Assembly (NCBI GenBank): GCA_002340255.1
Contig: DDLS01000022.1
Location: 1 to 56,534 of the forward strand
Direction: 5' to 3'
DNA: 56,534 nt
From: Cyanobacteria bacterium UBA2566
GTDB lineage: Bacteria; Cyanobacteriota; Cyanobacteriia; Cyanobacteriales; Desertifilaceae
Shown: piece by piece, positions 17,562 to 25,774 of the stretch
How positions within the stretch are numbered: the first letter of the stretch is position 1
Layout of the letters: every line of letters starts with the position of its first letter
The notes under the pieces: generated by a model
Seen by the model: only the letters and a program-made list of their open reading frames with translations
Told to the model about the DNA's origin: nothing
The model's database searches: none
Translations under genes and position numbers: made by a program

Positions 17562-17914
17562 GTCCCCGTACCCGTTCTCAAACCCCATCGAAACCCAAGG
17601 CCACAAAGGGCCAAGAGATTCCCAAAACCTGGAGTCGAGTCTCAGTCCGTGACTTTTTTGGCCAGATTAACTGGGAACACGATCCTGAACCGATCCAGCA
17701 ATTTAAACAAGCGAGTAAGCAAGCCAGTTTAGAAGGAAAAGAGTCGAGCAAACATTTATCCTTAACCTTGACGGTTAGCCAGTTCTTTACTTGTATTGAT
17801 TGGGAGGGTCAAGGAGCGATCGCTCCGAGTGAGCCTCTTCCTCTAGATGTAGATTCCACATCCACTCAAGACGAAGATGATGTGACGTTAGAAGACTTTT
17901 CAAGTTTATTTTAA
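17558..17914 (+). CDS. Small double-motif protein (Slr0145-like)
   Basis: The 118-residue protein contains the same short motif twice: VSVRDFFGQINWEH (about residues 31-44) and LTVSQFFTCIDWEG (about 69-82), pattern V-x-x-F-F-x-x-I-x-W-E. The rest is polar, with a basic N-terminus and an acidic C-terminus. No enzymatic domain is recognisable. Translation is coupled to the upstream V4R gene by a 4-bp ATGA overlap. Position between a V4R gene and a phycobiliprotein-like gene suggests the Slr0145 equivalent. The repeated aromatic motif may be a docking peptide; that is inference. Confidence 0.65.
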   Translation: MSPRTRSQTPSKPKATKGQEIPKTWSRVSVRDFFGQINWEHDPEPIQQFKQASKQASLEGKESSKHLSLTLTVSQFFTCIDWEGQGAIAPSEPLPLDVDSTSTQDEDDVTLEDFSSLF

Positions 17915-17935
17915 ACCTTTACCCATTCGTATCTA

Positions 17936-18409
17936 GTGACTATGAACACCGATCTAGAAACCCTTTTTGCAGAAGCAGAAAATCGCTATCTGAAACCTGA
18001 AGAACTCAAAGGTTTAACCGAGTATGTTGAGTCCTTACCCCAACGGCTAGAAACCTATAGTCAAATTAGAGAAAAAGAAGTAGAAATTATGCAAGCCGTT
18101 GCCGATCAGCTCCCTCAGTATTTTCCCAATACATCCGTTGAAGATATGGAGCGATCGATTAAAAATGCCATGCTCATGTTACGATATTGCGCCATGTCCA
18201 TGTTGATTAATAATGATAAATTGGTTCAAGATAGGTTTGTGGATTGGCTCTCGCAAAGCATGGCCATGTATGAAACCCAAGATTTAGATAAAGCCTTATA
18301 CAAATTGCTCAATCAACAATTAATGAAAAGCTTAAAACCAGAGCAAATTAAATTAATCAAATCACCGTTGATTTTAGCCCAAACCCAATTACTTAAGAGT
18401 GAAAGCTAA
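17936..18409 (+). CDS. Phycobiliprotein-like protein without bilin Cys (copy 2)
   Basis: The 157-residue protein is paralogous to the gene at 16239-16736 and closer to true phycobiliproteins: NRYLKPEELKGLTEYVESLP and QRLETYSQIREKEVEIM align with the allophycocyanin N-terminus, and AMLMLRYCAMSMLINND with the chromophore helix. In my alignment the bilin Cys is replaced by Ser (MERSIKNAMLMLR). A Cys is present ten residues later but not in the attachment position. It probably matches Slr0146. It is 21 bp after the small double-motif gene and 54 bp before the second V4R gene, within the operon. Confidence 0.68.
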   Translation: MTMNTDLETLFAEAENRYLKPEELKGLTEYVESLPQRLETYSQIREKEVEIMQAVADQLPQYFPNTSVEDMERSIKNAMLMLRYCAMSMLINNDKLVQDRFVDWLSQSMAMYETQDLDKALYKLLNQQLMKSLKPEQIKLIKSPLILAQTQLLKSES

Positions 18410-18463
18410 AAGGTTAATTAACAGATTGGTTTATCGTTCAGGAGCCTATTGCGAGAATTAACT

Positions 18464-19123
18464 ATGATTTCTGTTTCTGATTTAGTCACCAATAACCGTA
18501 TTCCTAGTAATTACTTTGCGACAGATGTTTATGTGCGAAGTGATTTAGAATTAGGATTGTTAGAAAATCGCCGGGGCGATCGCCTCTTAGCGATGCCCGA
18601 ACCCTTAATCAAAGCTATCTATTCTGGTTTAGATAAAGAAACGGGACAAGCCTCAAAATTAGTCTTGTATAACTGCGGTCGCTGGTGGGGCAAAAACTTT
18701 TATGCTCGGTTTGCTGAAGAAGTGTCAGAATACTACGAAAAACCGTTAGCAGATATGAGCATGTTAGACTTTCTGCAATCGTTTAAAGAATGTTGGAAAA
18801 CTCACGGATGGGGGAAAATTGATCTCGATCAAAGTTATATTGCTCAAGGTTTTTTAGTTGTCAAAACTTGGAATGCTCCCTTCGCAACCCATAGCCCCAA
18901 TCTCGGTATTCCTGTTTGTTTCCTGGACGCAGGGGTGTTTAGTGCATTCTTTAGTCAATTGAGTGGGAAAGACTTGCATTGTGTCCAAACTTCTTGTGAA
19001 TCTTTGGGTGCAGAATGTAACCATTTTATTGTTGGCTTAGAGGAACGCTTAAGAAAAATTGAAGAACCGATCGAACAGGGAACAGCTCATGTAGATCTTA
19101 TGAATAACTTAATCACAATGTAA
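18464..19123 (+). CDS. V4R domain protein (Slr0147-like)
   Basis: The protein has 219 residues from the ATG at 18464. A TTG at 18449 with AGGAG 5 bases upstream would add five residues and cannot be excluded. The V4R domain covers roughly residues 85-200 and includes HGWGKIDLDQSYIAQGFLVV and a Cys motif C-x4-C-x6-C (CVQTSCESLGAEC). It is the second V4R paralog of the operon and shares overall layout with the protein at 16878-17561. It is followed 15 bp later by the SpkG-like kinase. It probably matches Slr0147. Ligand and partner are not readable from sequence. Confidence 0.74.
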   Translation: MISVSDLVTNNRIPSNYFATDVYVRSDLELGLLENRRGDRLLAMPEPLIKAIYSGLDKETGQASKLVLYNCGRWWGKNFYARFAEEVSEYYEKPLADMSMLDFLQSFKECWKTHGWGKIDLDQSYIAQGFLVVKTWNAPFATHSPNLGIPVCFLDAGVFSAFFSQLSGKDLHCVQTSCESLGAECNHFIVGLEERLRKIEEPIEQGTAHVDLMNNLITM

Positions 19124-19138
19124 ACGAACGATCTGCCT

Positions 19139-20977
19139 ATGACTGTGTCCAAACGTCCCAGAAGTAAATATCTCATTTTAGGATTGATTGGCCAAGGACA
19201 GTTTGGGCGTGTGTTTTGTGGGTGTCATCGAAAAACGGGAAAATTAGTTGCCCTAAAAGATTTAGATCAACATCGTTTTCCAACGCATGAGTTTTTGCGA
19301 GAATTGAGGTTTTTATTACAACTTTCCCATCCGAATATTGTCACGTGTCGCGCCCTAGAACATTCTCGAGAAGGGCGCTATTTGATCATGGATTATTGTG
19401 AGGGAGGAACGTTACGAAATTGGATGGATCGCCAGGGAAAACTGCCTTTGGGGATGTCGATCCAATTTATGAAAGATGTATTGCAAGGGATGGAACATGC
19501 GAATAGTAAAGGGATTATCCACCGGGATTTGAAACCGGAAAATATTTTATTAACGCTCAAATCAAGGGGTTGGATCGCTCGCATATCGGATTTTGGTATT
19601 GCTCGGTTAATTCAGGACAGTAAAACAGGTTCAGATAATACGGGATCGCCAGCTTATATGGCTCCAGAGCGCTTTTATGGACAATATTCTCTTCAGTCAG
19701 ATATTTATGCCCTAGGGGTGATTCTTTATGAGTTAGTGGTGGGAGCTCGGCCCTTTTCTGGACAACCCCAGCAATTGATGAACTATCATCTCAATCAACG
19801 GGTCATCGTTCCAGACACTGTGCCTCTACCTCTGCAAAAAATCATTCTCAAAGCGCTAGAAAAATTACCGGCTCGTCGTTACAAAAGCGCGAGGCAAATG
19901 CTCAGTGACCTCGATCGCCTTTCCGAGTTAATTGATTTATCCTTATCGGCTACTCCAATCAGTGTCCTCCCTTATCCACCAAGTCGTTCTCTCACCGATG
20001 AACCCATTATTACCCATGCCCTGCCAGGAGCGATCGCTGCTTTAGCCGTTTCTATACATTCACAGACCAACGATAACCATTCCCCTTGTGGTTCTCACAC
20101 CTGTATTTATTGGGCAATCTCAGACTCGATTCACTATCAACGCTATCAGGAAGAGGCTAATCAGTTTGAGACCTTAGCTAAAGTCGCTCAAGTCTGTTTA
20201 CCGGAAGATATTCGTGAATTAAAAGTAACCTCTCAAGGTTGTGTTGCATTGACTAACCAATGTATTTATCACTTAAACCCTGATGTATCCCAGTTTCCCT
20301 TTCTTTCTGCTGAGTTAATCGCCCATCTTCGCATTCCCTTTAAGGCAGATATCCATCCTCACAGCCAATGGATCGCGGCAGTAACTGAGGACAATCACTT
20401 ATGGGTTTGGCATCGCTCGGAACAAAACCTCGATTCAACTGCTCATCATCACTCTTGGTTCTCTCGTCCTCAAGTCCCCGTTAGAGAGGCAGTCCATCAA
20501 GTCCAAATTCTTGACGATCATCATGGAATATTTTGGCGAGTGGAACAGGGAAAAACGGCAATCGAAGTCTTTACTCGTCGGGGAAATTTTCTCGGACACT
20601 GGAAACTTTCCTTAGAAGTCGATCGGATTATTCCCAGTGCTATTTCTTATCGAGTTTTGGTGATTCCTAAGTGGGATACCCATGGGCCGCTGTTGATGGA
20701 TTTGAAGCCTTTTCGGATGCGACCGATTCCGATTAAAGTACAGTTACCGGTATGTGTCGCGATCGCCTCTTGGGGCTATGTTATGGCTGACGGTCGCGGT
20801 CATTTAATCTTATTAGATGAGTATGGCCAAGTGGTTGGGCGGATTTTAGGACCCCCTTCCCCAGTGGCGATCGCCATGATTTCTAAAACGGTTCTCTTGG
20901 TAGCCACTAATGTGCAGGATGAAGGAGAACTTCATTGGGTAGATTTAAGCCAATTTGATATTGACTTCATTTTTTAG
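19139..20977 (+). CDS. spkG: Ser/Thr protein kinase, SpkG-like
   Basis: The 612-residue protein has an N-terminal kinase domain (about residues 10-270) with GQGQFG, VALKDL, HRDLKPENIL, SDFGIARL and an APERF activation segment, so it should be active. The C-terminal half (about 300-612) has no transmembrane helix and shows repeated hydrophobic beta-like stretches (WIAAVTEDNHLWVWH, YVMADGRGHLILLDE) suggestive of a propeller. In Synechocystis the PAP operon ends with slr0152/spkG, and the position after the V4R gene fits. The gene starts 15 bp after that gene. A heptamer array overlaps its stop codon. The substrate may be a partner encoded in the operon; that is inference. Confidence 0.82.
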   Translation: MTVSKRPRSKYLILGLIGQGQFGRVFCGCHRKTGKLVALKDLDQHRFPTHEFLRELRFLLQLSHPNIVTCRALEHSREGRYLIMDYCEGGTLRNWMDRQGKLPLGMSIQFMKDVLQGMEHANSKGIIHRDLKPENILLTLKSRGWIARISDFGIARLIQDSKTGSDNTGSPAYMAPERFYGQYSLQSDIYALGVILYELVVGARPFSGQPQQLMNYHLNQRVIVPDTVPLPLQKIILKALEKLPARRYKSARQMLSDLDRLSELIDLSLSATPISVLPYPPSRSLTDEPIITHALPGAIAALAVSIHSQTNDNHSPCGSHTCIYWAISDSIHYQRYQEEANQFETLAKVAQVCLPEDIRELKVTSQGCVALTNQCIYHLNPDVSQFPFLSAELIAHLRIPFKADIHPHSQWIAAVTEDNHLWVWHRSEQNLDSTAHHHSWFSRPQVPVREAVHQVQILDDHHGIFWRVEQGKTAIEVFTRRGNFLGHWKLSLEVDRIIPSAISYRVLVIPKWDTHGPLLMDLKPFRMRPIPIKVQLPVCVAIASWGYVMADGRGHLILLDEYGQVVGRILGPPSPVAIAMISKTVLLVATNVQDEGELHWVDLSQFDIDFIF

Positions 20978-21025
20978 GGAATGGGGAATGGGGAATGGGG
21001 AATAGGGAATAGGGAATAGGGAATA
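20977..21025. repeat. Heptamer tandem array GGGAATR x7
   Basis: Seven perfect head-to-tail 7-mers run from the last base of the kinase stop codon: three GGGAATG then four GGGAATA. Related arrays in the other orientation (TATTCCC/CATTCCC) are at 30847-30881, 38913-38926 and 51174-51201. Short tandem heptamers are a known feature of filamentous cyanobacterial genomes, with no settled function. Confidence 0.9.
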
Positions 21026-21160
21026 GAACCTGGACCGAACTAAAATAGACATTATAGGTTCATAGTATTAGCGAAAGCGGAGATCGTCCTCGAGCTGTTT
21101 GAGCAAAAATTTTTGATAAACTGAATCAGACCGTTGGGTAACCAGTCAGGAGTATTGAAG

Positions 21161-23176
21161 ATGACTCGACTCGGCCGTAAAGCCTATCTAAGGACAAGAG
21201 GCAGAAGCATTTTCGCACAACTGCTGTTGATGCTTTTCTTGGGGTGGGTTGGCTTGGGATTATCCTTACCTGGATGGGCCCAAACTCAACCCACAGCACT
21301 AATAGCCACTCAAGCTCCAATTGTATTGGATGGTTATGAATTATTTGAGGTAGAAGCTTCTGGGCGCTTTAGCGCTGAGGAGAGAGCCACCCGAGTGAAT
21401 CAGTTATTACAGGAAAAGCTGGATCGGGCGATCGCCACGGATACCCCACCTGAAGTCAAAATCGTCCAAAATAACGGCCAAGTTAGTCTCCAAGTTAATA
21501 AGCGCCACCTCGTCACCCTGACTGCATCGGATATGATGCCAGGGCAACCGTCCCTAGAACAAGCCGAGCGTTGGCAAAATGAGATTGAACAAGCTCTGCA
21601 ACGCGCTCGCCGAGAACGAACGCCCATTTATAGAGCCTGGGCAATTAAAATGGCACTGATGGCTAGTGCTGTGGCGATCGCCCTACAAAGTCTCTGGTTT
21701 TGGCTTCAGCGACGCTTACAGCGGCAAAAGAAACAGGATTCAGAGCTGATTAAAACTTCCTGGAAAATTTTAGTCCTGATCCTGTTGCAAGTATCAACCT
21801 GGCTCATCGTTATCTGCTATGTAACCCATCTATTTCCCCTCAGTCGTCGCTGGTTATATCGCACCTATGTTTTCTTACGGGATCTGTTTTCAGCACAAAT
21901 TTTTACCGTTGGTGAACGAGCATTATCCCTGAATAATTTACTGTTAATTGGGGTAATGGCGATCGCCTTAATCTTAATCACCAACTCTTTTACTGAAGTT
22001 CTCAAAACAAAAATTGTCCCCCTCGTCGGAGTAGATCGCCATTCTCAACAGGCGATCGCGTTCTTTATTCGCTATGCTCTCCTTTTCATCGGCTTTCTGC
22101 TCATTCTCACCCTGAGCGGTGTAGACTTTAGTTCCCTCGCGATCCTGATCAGTGTCCTGGGTGTGGGGATTGGATTTGGTTTGCAAAATATTGCCAAAGA
22201 CTTTATTAGCGGTCTAATTATGATCTTTGAACGACCGATCCAAGTCGGGGAACTGGTGCAAGTGGGAGACTTTCAAGGTTTAGTGCAACGAATCGGTCCT
22301 AGAGTGACCGAAATGACCACCATTGACCGGATTACCATTATGGTTCCCAACTCCCGCTTCATTGAAGGAGAAGTACAAAATTGGAATCGTACTGGTTTAA
22401 CTCGTCTCAAAGTTTATGTGGGTGTCGCTTATGGTTCAGACATGCAACTCGTCCATGATGTCCTGCTCGCTGTTGCTCAGATTCCCCATCCTGAAATTCT
22501 CCGCCATCCCCCACCAAAAGCGCAATTTCGAGGATTTGGAGATAGTGCCCTCAACTTTCGGATTGTGGTCTTTATTCGAGACCCTCTGAAACAACCGAAA
22601 GTGAAAACCCATTTACTCCATTATATGTCCCTATATTTAGAACACTATGGGATTGGAATTCCTTTTCCTCAACGGGATTTACATATTAAACTACCTGGAC
22701 TCGAACAAGTCACGGATACCTGGTTAACTCAACAAGGTCGAGAAGATTGGCAACCGTCACCTGTGCCTGCACCAGAACGCCCGAAAATTAAGCCAGAATA
22801 CAATTGGGAAGATATCCTTCAACGAATGCGCGGTCCCGAAGGCATATCGATTCGCGATCGCCGCTATGGTTTAAAAGCTTTTTCTAACTGTTTTGTGGGT
22901 TCTGAAGCAGTGGATTGGTTAATGGAGCATGAACAATCGACCCGTCCCGAAGCGATTATGATGGGAGAAATGATGGTTAACCTCGGCATTATTCATCATG
23001 TTTTAGATGAACATGGCTTTGAAGATAGCCTCCTCTTCTATCGCTTTTATGCCGATGAAAACCTAGAAAATGAAGACCAATATTTAACTCCTCCACCCAC
23101 CCTAGAGGGCGATCGCCCTGATGAACGGGGTGTTGAAAAAAGTCCCGATGGTGATACAGCGATGATTGATGATTAG
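21161..23176 (+). CDS. MscS-type mechanosensitive channel with DEP domain
   Basis: The frame opens at 21134, but AGGAG at 21148-21152 places the start at the ATG at 21161 (671 residues). A signal peptide ends near GWAQT. A periplasmic region is followed by about four membrane helices and the MscS pore helix and beta domain (GVGIGFGLQNIAKDFISG, then ERPIQVGELVQVGDFQG). At the C-terminus (about 555-635) is a DEP-like domain: RYGLKAFSNCFVGSEAVDWL, then GIIHHVLDEHGFEDSLLFYRF. The channel should release solutes on hypo-osmotic shock. The DEP addition suggests coupling to membrane lipids or signalling. It is convergent with mysD. Confidence 0.88.
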   Translation: MTRLGRKAYLRTRGRSIFAQLLLMLFLGWVGLGLSLPGWAQTQPTALIATQAPIVLDGYELFEVEASGRFSAEERATRVNQLLQEKLDRAIATDTPPEVKIVQNNGQVSLQVNKRHLVTLTASDMMPGQPSLEQAERWQNEIEQALQRARRERTPIYRAWAIKMALMASAVAIALQSLWFWLQRRLQRQKKQDSELIKTSWKILVLILLQVSTWLIVICYVTHLFPLSRRWLYRTYVFLRDLFSAQIFTVGERALSLNNLLLIGVMAIALILITNSFTEVLKTKIVPLVGVDRHSQQAIAFFIRYALLFIGFLLILTLSGVDFSSLAILISVLGVGIGFGLQNIAKDFISGLIMIFERPIQVGELVQVGDFQGLVQRIGPRVTEMTTIDRITIMVPNSRFIEGEVQNWNRTGLTRLKVYVGVAYGSDMQLVHDVLLAVAQIPHPEILRHPPPKAQFRGFGDSALNFRIVVFIRDPLKQPKVKTHLLHYMSLYLEHYGIGIPFPQRDLHIKLPGLEQVTDTWLTQQGREDWQPSPVPAPERPKIKPEYNWEDILQRMRGPEGISIRDRRYGLKAFSNCFVGSEAVDWLMEHEQSTRPEAIMMGEMMVNLGIIHHVLDEHGFEDSLLFYRFYADENLENEDQYLTPPPTLEGDRPDERGVEKSPDGDTAMIDD

Positions 23177-23212
23177 ATATCTCTCTTCTGTCATTTTTGG
23201 AGATTGCGATCG

Positions 23213-23229
23213 CTCTATCCCCTATAGAG
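23213..23229. terminator. Weak hairpin between converging genes
   Basis: CTCTAT (23213-23218) pairs with ATAGAG (23224-23229) across a CCCCT loop, in the 71-bp gap between the MscS-DEP gene and mysD, which converge. No U-run is present on either strand. Confidence 0.25.
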
Positions 23230-23247
23230 AGACATTTGCCGATCTGA

Positions 23248-24345
23248 CTAGATTGTTGAATTTCTGTCAGGAAAAACCGTTCTCCTAGTATGTCGTACTA
23301 TACTTGAACCACGCGCCACAGGATTTCGCTGAGCCGCTGTGTGCCATAGATCTAAGATGACTTCTTCTATGTTTTGGGCATCAGCCTCTAGCATCCGGGA
23401 AATCACACTAATTTTGCCAAACGACCAAAATAAACCCGCCTCTAACAAGTAGGGTTCATGGGTTTGAGCATGTACCCGAAAATCATACAGGGAGTAGTCA
23501 CGACACCCCAAAGCAATATGGGCTTTCTTCGCAGCATCAGCCACCTTCTCAAATAATTCTGGTGTCACATCCGCAGGACAAACCAGTTTAACTGGCGAAT
23601 TTTTCGATTGTCTATAGGGAGTACCATCAGACCGACGCTCTAACTTATCCTGTACCATTCTAACTGGGTTCTTCTCAGTGACCAAATACTCGATCGTCGG
23701 CGCTACCCATAACTCTCCCTTGTGTTCAATAACTCCTACCCGCAACTCCCTACCAGGAATATACTCTTCCACTAACAAGACTTCATCATGCTCAAAGCCC
23801 ACTTCCAAAGCTTCAGAGATTCGATCTTCTCTGGAAACCAACGTTAATCCTAAAGAGTTATCTTCCGAGTTCGGTTTGACAATTAAGGGCGTTTCTAGGG
23901 TTATCCTATCCCCTCGACGTACCTCTTGTCCCTTCGCCACACGAACCCCAGCAGCAGACACCACACTTTTGGTATGAGCTTTGTTCGTTGCTAGGGCGGT
24001 ACAGTAGCATGGAGAACCCACCATTGGTAAACCTAAAATATCCTCAAAAAACGCCCGGAAGCTCGTCATGCCAGGAAAACAAAACATATGGGGAACTACC
24101 AGATCGATCTGGGGGAGTCGAGCCATCATCTCCTGAAGTGATATCTTTTCTGACCTGGAATCCAATGACATTCCCAACTGCCAAAAACCATCTGGATTGA
24201 CAATTGCATAGTAACTGCTAACTCCTGGAGGCTGTACGACCTCTTTAGCGTAAATCATCGATAAGTCGTAGTAAAAATTTGAGACGCGAGAACCTGCTAG
24301 GTGCAAGACTTTTAAGAGACTTTGAGACGATTGAGTTAGAGACAT
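23248..24345 (-). CDS. mysD: MAA D-Ala-D-Ala ligase-like enzyme MysD
   Basis: MysD is an ATP-grasp ligase that joins an amino acid such as serine, glycine or threonine to mycosporine-glycine, giving disubstituted MAAs such as shinorine or porphyra-334. The 365-residue protein has D-Ala-D-Ala ligase features: PMVGSPCYCTALATNKAHTK, the ATP-grasp segment TPLIVKPNSEDNSLG, and VEEYIPGRELRVGV. The late metal-binding region reads CRDYSLYDFRVH and LLEAGLF, with Glu retained but no Asn, unlike the N-x-N of true Ddl. It is the last gene of mysABCD, 57 bp after mysC. No ribosome-binding site is evident. Amino-acid specificity cannot be told by eye. Confidence 0.87.
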   Translation of the reverse strand: MSLTQSSQSLLKVLHLAGSRVSNFYYDLSMIYAKEVVQPPGVSSYYAIVNPDGFWQLGMSLDSRSEKISLQEMMARLPQIDLVVPHMFCFPGMTSFRAFFEDILGLPMVGSPCYCTALATNKAHTKSVVSAAGVRVAKGQEVRRGDRITLETPLIVKPNSEDNSLGLTLVSREDRISEALEVGFEHDEVLLVEEYIPGRELRVGVIEHKGELWVAPTIEYLVTEKNPVRMVQDKLERRSDGTPYRQSKNSPVKLVCPADVTPELFEKVADAAKKAHIALGCRDYSLYDFRVHAQTHEPYLLEAGLFWSFGKISVISRMLEADAQNIEEVILDLWHTAAQRNPVARGSSIVRHTRRTVFPDRNSTI

Positions 24346-24402
24346 ATTACATATTATTTTTCTAAAGTAAAATTCAGATCTTTCAGTGGGATACTCTTGT
24401 TT

Positions 24403-25767
24403 TCAATCACCATCTAATTCAACTAATTTGCCGATATTAAAATCGATTCGTACCCAACCCTTCATTGTTTTCAAATTCTGCAATATCAGCAGAGGAATTT
24501 GCCAATGATGTACCATCAAAAAAGGTAGGGGGTCATGAGGCTGAAAAATGCCATCTGTACCTTCAATCATCCTTTTAATCCAAGCCTTGAATTGCCCAAA
24601 CGATCTAATTTGAGTCAGTCGCCACAATTCATGGTATGTCCAGTACGTGGGTTTACTATCAGGTAGGGGAAAAATTGGGCTTTTGGTTTCATCTTCAACA
24701 TCTTTCAGATAGGCATCCGCGACTCCGGGATGATCGTGAAAGGTGGTAATAGCGGAATGGGTTCTAGGATTGCATTCTATGGGATACACTTGTCCATCTT
24801 CGGTTTTAATAAAATCAAAGGAGATTTGACCCGTGAGATTTAAGGCTCTGACAAAAGTTTTCACCCATTGATAAATTTCCGGTTCTTCTACATGATTGTA
24901 GTTGACTTGGAATTCAGAGGATTCACAACAGCAATACAGTCTTATTTTCCCCTTTCTAACTGTGCTATGAGTACAATATTCTTTCCCTTGAACAAATTCT
25001 TGCATAATCCAAGGTTTATCTTCAGTTATGGGTAACTCTTTGACAAACTCTTCCATTTCTTGCTCAGACTTCATGGGTAGTTTGGTCATGTCCAAACGGC
25101 GTACGGAGTCATAGGGAATGCTTTTGAGGATATATCGACTGCCATCTTGCACAAAATCAAAATCCAGGATTTGCTTCGAGTCAGTCATTAAAAATGACTT
25201 GGGAACAGATAAACCCAGATTTTTGGCTTTTTCAATAAATGTAAATTTGTTGTCTAGCAGCTCAGTGATATCTAGATCAAAATGAAAGACCTCACAATAG
25301 GGGGATAGAATTGCTTTGAGTCGCGATTCATCGTAACTGCCTGCGGCACTTGATACGGGGATAAATAAATTGATGTTTTCTTTTTGGACAATTTCTAATA
25401 CTGCTTGCTGATAACCGTCCCAGTTTTTCTCAGAATTAGGAACTGTATAAAAATCTTTAATAGCATTGGAAAAACGATTTCCTGAGAGCCAATATTTATG
25501 GGTTTCTAAAAGGAAAACGCGATGTCCAGCCCCATTAAAGCTACGAGCTAGTTGTAGGGATTTGGACATTTTTGCCCCAGTAATCAGGATATTCTTAGGC
25601 TTTTCATCTCCTGGCAGTTTGGCTCGGATAGAAGTGAGAATATTCCAGAGTAAGGCTGGTAAGATTTTTAAGAGATTGAAGGGTAAGAGGAGGGTAAGTA
25701 ACAGGAAAGTGCTTAAGTTCTGAAAGAGAGCATAAGCACGGTTTTGGATAAATAATATGATGAGCAT
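24403..25767 (-). CDS. mysC: MAA ATP-grasp enzyme MysC
   Basis: MysC activates 4-deoxygadusol with ATP and attaches glycine to give mycosporine-glycine. The 454-residue protein has an N-terminal hydrophobic segment (about residues 15-40) that may place it at the membrane, then NILITGAKMSKSLQLARSF. The ATP-grasp core includes YILKSIPYDSVRRL, WIMQEFVQGKEYCTHST, and the metal-binding IECNPRTHSA. It agrees closely with the Anabaena variabilis Ava_3856 type as I remember it. It follows mysB by 7 bp and precedes mysD by 57 bp. All residues expected in the family appear intact. Confidence 0.93.
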   Translation of the reverse strand: MLIILFIQNRAYALFQNLSTFLLLTLLLPFNLLKILPALLWNILTSIRAKLPGDEKPKNILITGAKMSKSLQLARSFNGAGHRVFLLETHKYWLSGNRFSNAIKDFYTVPNSEKNWDGYQQAVLEIVQKENINLFIPVSSAAGSYDESRLKAILSPYCEVFHFDLDITELLDNKFTFIEKAKNLGLSVPKSFLMTDSKQILDFDFVQDGSRYILKSIPYDSVRRLDMTKLPMKSEQEMEEFVKELPITEDKPWIMQEFVQGKEYCTHSTVRKGKIRLYCCCESSEFQVNYNHVEEPEIYQWVKTFVRALNLTGQISFDFIKTEDGQVYPIECNPRTHSAITTFHDHPGVADAYLKDVEDETKSPIFPLPDSKPTYWTYHELWRLTQIRSFGQFKAWIKRMIEGTDGIFQPHDPLPFLMVHHWQIPLLILQNLKTMKGWVRIDFNIGKLVELDGD

Positions 25768-25774
25768 GTTGATT

